Shown piece by piece: positions 52,339 through 61,307 of a DNA stretch of 64,000 nucleotides. Made by a program: the position numbers and the translations under genes. The stretch lies in NCBI GenBank assembly GCA_965227265.1, contig OZ245738.1:3286001-3350000 (forward strand), in the 5' to 3' direction. The notes under the pieces were generated by a model that was not told the DNA's origin, did no database searches, and worked only from the letters and a program-made list of their open reading frames with translations. The first letter of the stretch is position 1, and every line of letters starts with the position of its first letter. This DNA is from UBA2336 sp965227265 (GTDB lineage Bacteria > Bacteroidota > Bacteroidia > Cytophagales > Cyclobacteriaceae).

Positions 52339-53571
52339 ATGGAGCTGGCTAACGGATCGTACACTATTCAAAATGTAAATGTGCAGGACATCTGTACACA
52401 ATTTGGTACACCTGTTTATGTGTACGATGCGGAAAAGATCGTCAATCAACTCAAGAATCTGAAGATGGCTTTTTCGGATGCGGACCTGAAAATCAAGTAT
52501 GCAGCGAAAGCACTAACCAACCTTTCCATCCTTAAGCTACTAAAGAAGCATGGCGCAGGTATTGATGTTGTCTCTATTCAAGAAGCGCAGCTTGCGCTGA
52601 AAGCAGGATATACTGCGGCAGAAATCATGTTCACCCCCAATTGCGCTGAATACGAAGAGTTGGTAGAAGGCGCGAAGCTAGGTTTTATGCTGAATATTGA
52701 TAACCTGCCACACTTAAAAAGATTCGGTGAACAGTTCGGCAATACATACCCATGTTGCTTGCGATTAAATCCGCACATTATGGCTGGTGGAAATCTTAAA
52801 ATTTCAACGGGTCACAGCAATTCAAAGTTCGGGATTTCGGTTTACCAGATCCCGCAGATTATGGAGATTGTTGATCAGCATAAGATCAACGTAACAGGTT
52901 TACATATTCACACCGGCTCGGAGATCAGCGAAGCAGATGTATTCATTAAAATGGCCGAGATCTTTTTCAGTGTAGCCCGCGAGTTTAAAGATTTACGCTT
53001 TATCGATTTTGGTAGCGGCTTTAAAGTTGCTTACCAGGATGGTGATTCCGTTACGAACGTGTACGATTTGGGTTTAAAGCTTACGAAATCGTTTCGTGAA
53101 TTTTGTGAGCAATACGGTCGAAAGCTTGAGCTTTGGATTGAGCCTGGTAAATACCTGGTAAGTGATGCGGGTAATTTGTTTGTAAAAACAACTGTTGTGA
53201 AGTCAACACCCTCTGTAACATTTGTTGGTGTTAACTCGGGATTGAATCATTTAATTCGGCCGATGATGTATGATGCGTATCACAACATCATTAATGTTTC
53301 GAACCCTTCAGGACCTCAGAAAACATATACGGTTGTGGGGTACATCTGCGAAACAGATACGATTGGCGCGGATCGTAAAATTAATGAAGTTACCGAAGGC
53401 GATATTCTTGCGATCCGTAATACAGGCGCCTATGGATTTTCAATGGCCTCAAATTATAACTCACGTTTACGCCCAGCCGAAGTTCTGGTGATTAATGGAG
53501 AAGCAAAATTGATTCGTGAACGCGAAACGCTTGATGATTTGATAAAAAATCAGGTGGAGGTTGCTATTTGA
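52339..53571 (+). CDS. lysA: Diaminopimelate decarboxylase
   Basis: 410 residues of the fold III PLP family. The Schiff-base lysine is K57 in KYAAKALTNL, the phosphate loop is FGSGFKV, HIHTGSEI the substrate-facing histidine strand, and GYICETDTIG holds the cysteine donated across the dimer. It decarboxylates meso-diaminopimelate to lysine, the last biosynthetic step. It is single-gene, with a -7 element 18 bases upstream, and its stop abuts the convergent glycosidase gene. Confidence 0.96.
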   Translation: MELANGSYTIQNVNVQDICTQFGTPVYVYDAEKIVNQLKNLKMAFSDADLKIKYAAKALTNLSILKLLKKHGAGIDVVSIQEAQLALKAGYTAAEIMFTPNCAEYEELVEGAKLGFMLNIDNLPHLKRFGEQFGNTYPCCLRLNPHIMAGGNLKISTGHSNSKFGISVYQIPQIMEIVDQHKINVTGLHIHTGSEISEADVFIKMAEIFFSVAREFKDLRFIDFGSGFKVAYQDGDSVTNVYDLGLKLTKSFREFCEQYGRKLELWIEPGKYLVSDAGNLFVKTTVVKSTPSVTFVGVNSGLNHLIRPMMYDAYHNIINVSNPSGPQKTYTVVGYICETDTIGADRKINEVTEGDILAIRNTGAYGFSMASNYNSRLRPAEVLVINGEAKLIRERETLDDLIKNQVEVAI

Positions 53572-56337
53572 TTAACGCTGCTTAATAAATTTTCCCCACT
53601 GTATTCCATCGCGACTTTTCAGCTTGATGAAATACATGCCTGGTGCAAGTTCATCCAGAGAAATGTTCAGCAACGGGTTGTTGCCAAGTGCGATGTTGTT
53701 TTTCACGATTACTCCGCTTGACGAAACAATACTGAATATCTTTTCCTGATGTTGAATCGCTTCAGGCACTTCAATGGTAATACCTGCTTCGGTGGGATTT
53801 GGATAAATCTTCAACGACATCTTTAGCTCATTTTCTACGCTGGTAACAATGGATGGCAAAAATCGAAACCAATTAATGTTGAATTCTGGCTGAATGATTC
53901 GCATTCGTAAAATGCTATTTCCAGCCGTCAGGTTCATATTGACTTTTACCGTTTGCCAGTTTTGCCATCCTCCAGTAACTGGTACATTAACAGAAGTACT
54001 GCTTAGCATTTCACCATCAAGTGTGCGTTGTTCGGCCTGAATGATACCAGCCTGTGCATTGCAGGCTATGCGAGCCTCCAGTGGATACCTGCCATCTTCC
54101 GGTACTCGAATGCGATACTCGAGATAATCACCTGCATTGGTGTAGCCAACATTTTGTCCGCCACCAATGTCGGTAGTTGATTCCAATTGAAGGCCGAAAT
54201 TCACAATAAAACTCTCGGCTTCGATTTTAGCCGGAAGTGTAACGTAAACCGGTAAATTATTCTTTACAGTTAAGTTGGTAAAGCTTTCGAGCAACGTTTC
54301 ATCCATTGATTTAACAGTTCCCGTTGCATAACTTATGGTGATAACATCATTATCAAAAAGTTCTTCACTCATGATAACAATTAATCGACTCTCATTGGCC
54401 GGATCCTGAGCTACGCTACTAACTACGGCTTCGGTACCATTTACCTTAACTGTAAATTCCGCATTGGTTAATGTGGTGTTGTCGATTTTCTTATTAAGCG
54501 TTACGAAAACTGTTGAGCCTGCTTTGGCGGTTTCAGCCGAGAGGACTGTGAACGGAAGCTCACTTAATTTTTTTTTTAAGGTGAAGGTAAAGTACCCCAC
54601 GTTTGGTCCGCCTTTGTCAAAGATTACTTTCAGTTCTTGTCGGCCTTTGTAAAGCACAACATCGCTGACCGTTTGGTTGCTCCAGGTTTGGTTTCCTCCG
54701 GTTGATGGTAATGCTACGCTATTGGTAACATTCGATCCGTTTACATTCAATACTATTTTACCTGTGTTGCTGGGGCTTGCATAGCGTATGGTTATATCAT
54801 AAACAGCACTGGAGTCAACATCAAGCGTATACAACATCCACTCACCATCGGCTGTCCAGCCCACATTATACTTATTAGAGGACGGATTCGTATCCGATGA
54901 ATTTTCAATATCCACACCATCGTTGCGATATGCCCAGCCGTTATTCCAGGCGGCAAATGTTCCGGTAGCAACGCGATAGTTAGCAGTATCGGTATCGGAA
55001 TATGCACGACCATGTCGTCCTAAATCAAAGTTGGCAGCATGAACAACACCCGGTACTAGATTAGAAGTATAGGGTATGGTAGTTTGACTACTGACTTGTC
55101 TGATCATAGCATCGACAACATCTTTCCTATAAATGTTGTTTTCGATTTTAGTGTTCTCCGCAAGTTGCATCAAAGCGTTTTTAGCAAATACTGCTGAGGG
55201 CTTTGTTCCACCGCTTGTCCAATACTGAAGCAACGTGTTATAGCCATCGTTCTTAACAATGGTGTAGGGGTTAATTACAGAGTTAACTTTTTTCATCGGC
55301 CACCAGGCCCAACCAATGTCATTGTCTTCCATCAGTTTAATAGCGTTCGTAAACCAGGTGTTGGAGTTTTCACCTGATTCGCCCAGCCAAACAGGCATGT
55401 TTTGCTGATTGCGAATATCAATGGCAAACTGTACTGAACCTTGGTCGTTATAATTCCAGTATTTATGAAAGCTAGCAACCATATTGTTATCCCATTTCGG
55501 AAAAATTCCGTTGTAGCGATTGCCCCAGCAGTTCCCTTCGATGAAGATGATATGATTGTTATCAACCGAGCGAATAGCCGTAGTTATGCTGATGTAAAGC
55601 TGACGCAGCGGGGCGTTACCATTCTCTTCACAGCCATTTGCATTTTGGCCTGCTACGAAATTCCAGTTCGGTTCGTTAATAAGATCGTAGCCGCCAATCC
55701 ATTGTTCATTCGCATATCGTTGAGCGAGCTTTCGCCAGAGTTCAATGGTCTTTTGTTTGTTCGCTTCGCTTTCCCATAATGATGATTTGGTTGGGTCATA
55801 ATCTGATATAGCAGCATCATGACCTTGTCCGCCTGGTGCTGCGTGCAAATCGAGTATTAAATACATGTTATTAGCACCGCACCATTTCAGCAAGCTATCG
55901 GTCATGGCAAAACCTTTGTCAAGCCAGGTATTTTGGCCTGCCACGGGTTCCAATTCGATTGGTAAAGTGTACAGGTTGTAGTGCATGGGCAAACGGATGG
56001 AGTTGAAACCCCATGATGCAAGCGAATCTATATCGCGCCTGGTGCAATGGTTCTTTAGCCAGGCATCGTAGAATGCCTGCGTATCGGTCTCACCAATCAG
56101 ATCTTTAATTTTTGCACGAATCTGATGTTGAGGGTTGGCAAACGCGTTTGTTTCCAGCATGTATCCTTCCTGCAACATCCAGCCGCCAAGACCCATGCCG
56201 CGCAGAATTACTTCATTTCCATTTTTATCAACGATCTGTTTGCCACTTACGCGCAGGTATTGCGCATGCAAACTGCCTGAGGCAAGGCCAATAAAAAGCA
56301 ACATCAGCAATAGACAGTAGAGTACAGATTTCTTCAT
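53572..56337 (-). CDS. T9SS-secreted GH5 glycoside hydrolase with two CBM6-like domains
   Basis: 921 residues with a signal peptide ending SLHAQ near 26. The GH5 catalytic domain (about 28-400) has the acid/base E222 in YDLINEPNW and the nucleophile E320 in WLGESGENS. It is followed by a first CBM6-like domain (about 420-585, VVHAANFDLGRHGRAYSD), an Ig-like SwmB-type repeat (about 590-690), a second CBM6-like domain (about 695-820, IEAESFIVNFGLQLES) and a T9SS tail (about 835-921, LKIYPNPTEAGITIEV). It is exported and then passed over the outer membrane to act on polysaccharide, probably a beta-glucan or mannan; specificity cannot be read. Confidence 0.93.
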   Translation of the reverse strand: MKKSVLYCLLLMLLFIGLASGSLHAQYLRVSGKQIVDKNGNEVILRGMGLGGWMLQEGYMLETNAFANPQHQIRAKIKDLIGETDTQAFYDAWLKNHCTRRDIDSLASWGFNSIRLPMHYNLYTLPIELEPVAGQNTWLDKGFAMTDSLLKWCGANNMYLILDLHAAPGGQGHDAAISDYDPTKSSLWESEANKQKTIELWRKLAQRYANEQWIGGYDLINEPNWNFVAGQNANGCEENGNAPLRQLYISITTAIRSVDNNHIIFIEGNCWGNRYNGIFPKWDNNMVASFHKYWNYNDQGSVQFAIDIRNQQNMPVWLGESGENSNTWFTNAIKLMEDNDIGWAWWPMKKVNSVINPYTIVKNDGYNTLLQYWTSGGTKPSAVFAKNALMQLAENTKIENNIYRKDVVDAMIRQVSSQTTIPYTSNLVPGVVHAANFDLGRHGRAYSDTDTANYRVATGTFAAWNNGWAYRNDGVDIENSSDTNPSSNKYNVGWTADGEWMLYTLDVDSSAVYDITIRYASPSNTGKIVLNVNGSNVTNSVALPSTGGNQTWSNQTVSDVVLYKGRQELKVIFDKGGPNVGYFTFTLKKKLSELPFTVLSAETAKAGSTVFVTLNKKIDNTTLTNAEFTVKVNGTEAVVSSVAQDPANESRLIVIMSEELFDNDVITISYATGTVKSMDETLLESFTNLTVKNNLPVYVTLPAKIEAESFIVNFGLQLESTTDIGGGQNVGYTNAGDYLEYRIRVPEDGRYPLEARIACNAQAGIIQAEQRTLDGEMLSSTSVNVPVTGGWQNWQTVKVNMNLTAGNSILRMRIIQPEFNINWFRFLPSIVTSVENELKMSLKIYPNPTEAGITIEVPEAIQHQEKIFSIVSSSGVIVKNNIALGNNPLLNISLDELAPGMYFIKLKSRDGIQWGKFIKQR

Positions 56338-56421
56338 GAGTTAAAACTTGTGATACGAATTTCGCAATTTCTGCAAACTTCTCTGTTGATCTGAGATAAA
56401 TGTACTCTAAATCGACTTAAC

Positions 56422-57540
56422 CTAAAACAAACTCAAATTTCCCTTATACCTGAACTTTGTCAAATCATACTCTGGCATTTTTCTTCCTGCAAAATATTTC
56501 TTCTTCGATGTAATGAACAGCTTGTGAATGATTTCCGCATAGGTTCCTTCACCGCTCATACGTCTGCCGAATTGTGAATCGTTTACGTTACCGCCATGCA
56601 AGGCACAGATCTGGTTCCAGACTTTATCAAACCGATCTGGAAAGTTTTTTCGTAACCAGTCTTCAAAGATTTTTCCAATCGAACCATTTAATCGCACAAC
56701 GGTCATGCCTGCCGTTAATGCGCCATGTTCAGATGCTGCTTTAAGTATTGTGGGGATTTCATGATGGTTCAATCCCGGAATTAGCGGAGCATTCATAATA
56801 CCAACGGGAATGTTTGCCTTCGCCAATTCCTCTACAATTTTCAACCGTTTTAATCCACTGGCGGTGCGTGGTTCCATGGCCCTGCGTAAATCTTCATTTA
56901 ATGTGGTAATCGAGATCATAACATGGACAAGGTTATCTTTTGCCATGTCTTGCAGAATATCAATATCACGTGTAACTAAACTGTTCTTCGAAATAATCCC
57001 TACCGGATGCCGATACTTTGCCAGCACTTGCAACATCTTTCGGGTGATTCCAAATTTTCGCTCCTGTGGCTGATAGCAATCCGTATTACCACTCAACATA
57101 ATGGGAACCGGTTGCCACTTCGGATGTAGAATAGCTTGTTCAAGTAGCTCAGCAGCGTTTTTCTTAACGATGATCTTACTCTCAAAATCGAGCCCGGCAC
57201 TAAATCCATAATATTCATGAGTATTGCGCGCATAACAATAAATGCAGCCATGTTCACAACCTTGATACGGATTCATGGAGTACATTCCGTGCAAATCAGG
57301 ACTTTCTATTTTATTGATAATCTTCTTTGCCGTTTCTAAAAAGATCTGCGTCTGTGGCGCTCCAAGTAACGGTTCATCAAGACCTTCGATATGTTCTGTT
57401 ACATATTCATTCTTTAAGAACTTATTGCCGGTTTTAATTTGCGCCCCTCGTCCTTTAAAATATTCTTCTCTTTTCTCCTCTTCCTGCTCCATGCCCCAAT
57501 GTAGATGCGATTGTTGTTGTAAAAAATTACTTTTACGCAT
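56422..57540 (-). CDS. PA0069/Rv2578c family radical SAM protein
   Basis: 372 residues. The [4Fe-4S] site is C95, C99 and C102 in GCEHGCIYCYARNTHEY, a CxxxCxxC radical SAM motif. The N-terminal GAQIKTGNKF and the long C-terminal part match the family often mislabelled as spore photoproduct lyase-like. No substrate is known. It is divergent from the PLP deaminase gene with only 21 bases between start codons. Confidence 0.92.
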   Translation of the reverse strand: MRKSNFLQQQSHLHWGMEQEEEKREEYFKGRGAQIKTGNKFLKNEYVTEHIEGLDEPLLGAPQTQIFLETAKKIINKIESPDLHGMYSMNPYQGCEHGCIYCYARNTHEYYGFSAGLDFESKIIVKKNAAELLEQAILHPKWQPVPIMLSGNTDCYQPQERKFGITRKMLQVLAKYRHPVGIISKNSLVTRDIDILQDMAKDNLVHVMISITTLNEDLRRAMEPRTASGLKRLKIVEELAKANIPVGIMNAPLIPGLNHHEIPTILKAASEHGALTAGMTVVRLNGSIGKIFEDWLRKNFPDRFDKVWNQICALHGGNVNDSQFGRRMSGEGTYAEIIHKLFITSKKKYFAGRKMPEYDLTKFRYKGNLSLF

Positions 57541-57561
57541 TACGACAGAAGCTGTCAGAAG

Positions 57562-58431
57562 ATGTTACCGTATACACCAACACCTGTTCAAGAAATACAC
57601 GATCCGATTTTGGATAAGGCCGGTGTACGGTTACTCATTAAGCGTGAAGATTTAAATCATCCCTTTGTATCGGGAAATAAATGGTGGAAGCTAAAGTATA
57701 ACCTTGAAGAAGCTATCCGGCAAAACAAGAAAACACTATTAACCTTTGGTGGTGCCTATTCGAATCACATTTTTGCAACGGCTGCCGCTGCACAGGAATT
57801 AAATCTTAAATCAATTGGCATCATCCGTGGAGAAGAAGCACTTCCGTTAAACGATACGCTTTCGTTTGCTAAAAGCAAAGGAATGCAGTTACGGTATGTT
57901 TCGCGGGAACAGTATCGGAAAAAAACAGAACCTGAATTTATTGAAAAGCTCCACGAACAATTTGGTGATTTTTATTTAATCCCGGAAGGCGGGTCAAATA
58001 CACTTGCGGTTAAAGGGGCAACAGAATTCGCGCAAACATTGGGGAATGATTTTGATTATGTGTGCTGTCCAGTTGGAACAGGCGGAACGTTGGCTGGAAT
58101 CATCAATGGACTATCTAATCCTAAAATAATTCTTGGTTTCTCTTCTTTAAAGGGTGGCGAATTTTTACGATCAGAAGTTGAACAATTTTTAAATCCTGCA
58201 CCCCGGTACAATTGGAAAATTATTACAGATTATCATTTTGGAGGTTATGGAAAAATAACGGATGAGCTTATTTCCTTTCAAAACGGTTTCGCAGAGAATC
58301 AACACGTATTATTCGATCTTGTATACGGTTCAAAAATGATGTGTGGAATTTTTGATCTTATCCGTAAAGATTTTTTTGAACCCGATTCAACAATCCTCAT
58401 TATTCATACAGGCGGACTTCAGGGAAAATAG
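57562..58431 (+). CDS. PLP-dependent ACC deaminase / D-cysteine desulfhydrase family enzyme
   Basis: 289 residues, on the short side (family often 310-340). The Schiff-base lysine is K40 in SGNKWWKLKY. LTFGGAYSNHIFATAAAA is the substrate-binding loop and CCPVGTGGTLAG the phosphate-binding loop. The two activities of the family cannot be told apart without residue-level comparison; D-cysteine desulfhydrase is the commoner assignment outside plant-associated strains. It is divergent from the radical SAM gene. Confidence 0.88.
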   Translation: MLPYTPTPVQEIHDPILDKAGVRLLIKREDLNHPFVSGNKWWKLKYNLEEAIRQNKKTLLTFGGAYSNHIFATAAAAQELNLKSIGIIRGEEALPLNDTLSFAKSKGMQLRYVSREQYRKKTEPEFIEKLHEQFGDFYLIPEGGSNTLAVKGATEFAQTLGNDFDYVCCPVGTGGTLAGIINGLSNPKIILGFSSLKGGEFLRSEVEQFLNPAPRYNWKIITDYHFGGYGKITDELISFQNGFAENQHVLFDLVYGSKMMCGIFDLIRKDFFEPDSTILIIHTGGLQGK

Positions 58432-58456
58432 TACCTTAGTTATCTGTTTATAACCC

Positions 58457-59821
58457 ATGAAAAAAATCTTCCTGCTAGGGCTCTTAATTTTTTTACTTCA
58501 AGGAGCTTTTGCCTCTCATCTCCGGTGCGGATATATTACTGTGGAACGCAGTAGCTGCACCGCTAATATGGTTATCATAACAATAACCGTCTTTACAAAC
58601 ACATATTCTGCTGTACAATTCGGAGGTGATGGCATTCTTTCTTTCGGTGATGGGGAAATTTTTAAACTTCCGGAAATAGAAAACACATACCGTCCTGATC
58701 TCGGACCATCGATTGGTATCGCCCAGTTTACGCGAACTCATACTTATACTGTTGCGGGTGAATATATCATCAGCTATCTCGAACCGAATCGTAATGGGGG
58801 TGTACTAAACATGCACGACTCATTTAATACAACGTTTTATACGGAAACAAAAATTGATCTTACCAAAACTATTTGCGCTTCACCTGTTTTCCTGGCTCCT
58901 CCCGTTTTTACAGGCATAACAGATTCTCAACTCAACGTTTCGTTGGGGACATCTTCTCAAGATGATAACCTGATAACCTATGAAATGGCTGTACCATTTC
59001 GCGACCGTGGCTTGCCTGTTACCAATTTCGTGAAGCCTCCTAACATGTCGCTTAATAAACTTACCGGATTATTAACCTGGGATGCCTATACTGCTTTACC
59101 AGGCGAATACAATTTTGCAGTTATAGCCATTCAGTGGAGTAAAGTTGGAGAGAATTATTACCGAATCGGTTTTGTACGGATTGACTTCCAGGTTATTCTA
59201 AAGGGCGATGTTTCTGAAATTCCGACACTAACAGATAATCAGACATTGGATGAATACAACAGGATTTTAGTAAAACCTGGCGAGGAAAAGCAAATTGAAT
59301 TCTCGTATATAAGCGGTAATAACAACACTGCCCAACTGGAAATTTATTCTGAATTGAATGAACCATCAATTTCATTTTCAACCATCGATGTTGGCGGACC
59401 TACAGGTAATACCAAAACGGGGTTGCTTACGATCACTCCACAAGAATCCGATGTTCGGGAAAATGGTTATCTGATTACTGTTCGGGGCAGAACAGCAGGA
59501 ACAGTTTATGACAGAAACTATCTTATTTATACCGATGAAATCCCGGAGTTTCCTATCGCTGTACTAACTGGTACTGAAAAAGAAATTGCACACGTTGAAA
59601 TTTTCCCAAATCCGGTTCAGCATCAGGTCAACATCCAAGTGAATAGAGCCGGAATTTCTGAAGTGTTAATTTATTCTGTGCAAGGCAGGTTGGTAACAAA
59701 CAGATTTTTCGAAGGCAATACAACGGTCACGTTATCCGAGCTTCCTCCGGGCGTTTATATTATTGATGTGCAGCGGAATAACACTTCGGTGCGTAAAGTC
59801 AAGCTGATCAAAACCAAGTAA
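58457..59821 (+). CDS. T9SS-secreted protein with PKD-like repeats
   Basis: 454 residues with a signal peptide ending GAFA near 19 followed by SHLRCGYI, the mature start typical of a Bacteroidota surface family. The middle consists of Ig/PKD-like strands (FTRTHTYTVAGEYIISYLEP; LLTWDAYTALPGEYNFAVIA). The last 75 residues are a type-A T9SS sorting domain (VEIFPNPVQHQVNIQV and LPPGVYIIDVQ). It should be exported to the cell surface; an adhesin or motility-associated role is common in this group but unproven here. Confidence 0.87.
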   Translation: MKKIFLLGLLIFLLQGAFASHLRCGYITVERSSCTANMVIITITVFTNTYSAVQFGGDGILSFGDGEIFKLPEIENTYRPDLGPSIGIAQFTRTHTYTVAGEYIISYLEPNRNGGVLNMHDSFNTTFYTETKIDLTKTICASPVFLAPPVFTGITDSQLNVSLGTSSQDDNLITYEMAVPFRDRGLPVTNFVKPPNMSLNKLTGLLTWDAYTALPGEYNFAVIAIQWSKVGENYYRIGFVRIDFQVILKGDVSEIPTLTDNQTLDEYNRILVKPGEEKQIEFSYISGNNNTAQLEIYSELNEPSISFSTIDVGGPTGNTKTGLLTITPQESDVRENGYLITVRGRTAGTVYDRNYLIYTDEIPEFPIAVLTGTEKEIAHVEIFPNPVQHQVNIQVNRAGISEVLIYSVQGRLVTNRFFEGNTTVTLSELPPGVYIIDVQRNNTSVRKVKLIKTK

Positions 59822-59825
59822 TCTT

Positions 59826-61199
59826 TTATCCGAACAAATCCTGAAATACTTCCGTAAGCTTACTGAAAGATTTAACCGTAATCTTTGTTTTCTTCAAATC
59901 AACTGAACGTTGACTGTATCTCGAAATATAAATCTCGGTAAAGCCGAGCTTCTCTGCTTCTGAGATCCGCTGATCCACACGATTTACAGCACGCAACTCT
60001 CCACCCAATCCAATCTCGGCCGCAAAGCAAATTTTTTCAGATACCGAAAGCTCTTCGAATGATGAAACAATCGAAACACATACAGCAAGATCGATGGCAG
60101 GATCTTCAACTTTGATTCCTCCCGCCATGTTCACAAAAACATCCTGTACACTTAATCGAAATCCGCATCGCTTCTCAAGCACGGCCAGCAACATGTTTAA
60201 TCTTTTTTGATCAAAGCCTGTTGGGGTACGCTGAGGTGTTCCGTAGGAAGCCGGGCTAACCAGCGATTGAATTTCAATCAGCAAAGGCCGATTACCTTCA
60301 ATGGTTGCTCCGATCGTTGCTCCACTTACCGGGCCATCTTTCTGAGAAATTAAAATCTCCGATGGATTGGACACTTCGCGTAAGCCTGATCCCAGCATTT
60401 CATAAATACCAATCTCGGAAGTCGACCCAAACCTGTTTTTTGTTGTTCGTAATATCCGATATGCGAGATGACGATCACCTTCAAACTGAAGGACCGTATC
60501 AACCATGTGCTCCAGAACCTTTGGACCAGCCAGCATCCCATCTTTGGTGATGTGTCCAACCAGGAAAACAGGAGTGTTTGTTTCTTTGGCAAACTTCATC
60601 AGCTCAGCAGCACATTGACGAACTTGTGCAATGCTCCCGGAAACGGAATCAAGCAGCGATGAATTTAAAGTTTGAATGGAATCAATAATCACTAAATCCG
60701 GCTGCAACGATTCGATGGATGAGAATATATTTTTGGTGTTGGTTTCGGTAAGGATAAAGCATGAATCATTACCGGCTGACGTTAATCTTTCAGCGCGCAT
60801 TTTTATCTGCTGATCACTTTCTTCACCTGAAACATAAAGCACCTTTGCTCCGGTTAAGGTTAGTGCAAGCTGTAACATGAGGGTTGACTTGCCAATGCCT
60901 GGCTCACCACCAATTAAAACCAATGATCCAGAAACGATGCCACCTCCCAAAACACGATTTAGCTCAGCATCATGCGTTACAATCCGAGGCTCATTAGCCG
61001 CCTCCACCTGTGAGAGTTGTTTTGCTTTGCTCCGTTCAGCCTTTGTTTCCTGTCGCCACTCGGTTTTGGTTGCTTCCTCTTTCTGGACAATTTCCTCTAC
61101 AAAAGAATTCCAGGTTCCGCAGGAAGGACATTTTCCCTGCCACTTAGCAGATTCATGTCCGCATTGCTGACAAAAAAAAGTTGTCTTCGTTTTGGCCAA
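59826..61199 (-). CDS. radA: DNA repair protein RadA
   Basis: 457 residues starting at TTG 61199. The N-terminal zinc finger has C10, C13, C24 and C27 (FFCQQCGHES and KCPSCGTWNS). Walker A is GGEPGIGKSTLM and the RadA-specific KNRFGS motif lies in ILRTTKNRFGSTSEIG. The C-terminal domain is Lon-protease-like, inactive. RadA promotes branch migration in recombination. A -7 box TACTTTTG (minus, 61219-61226) lies 20 bases before the start, giving a very short leader. Confidence 0.97.
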   Translation of the reverse strand: MAKTKTTFFCQQCGHESAKWQGKCPSCGTWNSFVEEIVQKEEATKTEWRQETKAERSKAKQLSQVEAANEPRIVTHDAELNRVLGGGIVSGSLVLIGGEPGIGKSTLMLQLALTLTGAKVLYVSGEESDQQIKMRAERLTSAGNDSCFILTETNTKNIFSSIESLQPDLVIIDSIQTLNSSLLDSVSGSIAQVRQCAAELMKFAKETNTPVFLVGHITKDGMLAGPKVLEHMVDTVLQFEGDRHLAYRILRTTKNRFGSTSEIGIYEMLGSGLREVSNPSEILISQKDGPVSGATIGATIEGNRPLLIEIQSLVSPASYGTPQRTPTGFDQKRLNMLLAVLEKRCGFRLSVQDVFVNMAGGIKVEDPAIDLAVCVSIVSSFEELSVSEKICFAAEIGLGGELRAVNRVDQRISEAEKLGFTEIYISRYSQRSVDLKKTKITVKSFSKLTEVFQDLFG

Positions 61200-61218
61200 A
61201 ATCAGGTTTGTTTATGAC

Positions 61219-61226
61219 CAAAAGTA
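61219..61226 (-). promoter_or_regulatory. Candidate -7 element (TACTTTTG) of radA
   Basis: TACTTTTG on the minus strand fits TAnnTTTG and lies 20 bases before the TTG start at 61199. It supports that start. Confidence 0.5.
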
Positions 61227-61307
61227 CAATGAAACAAATGACTACTTGTGTCTGACGATTTTATTCTTTCTTTTTGTATGAGTTACTCAAACCCCCAGTC
61301 TAAATCA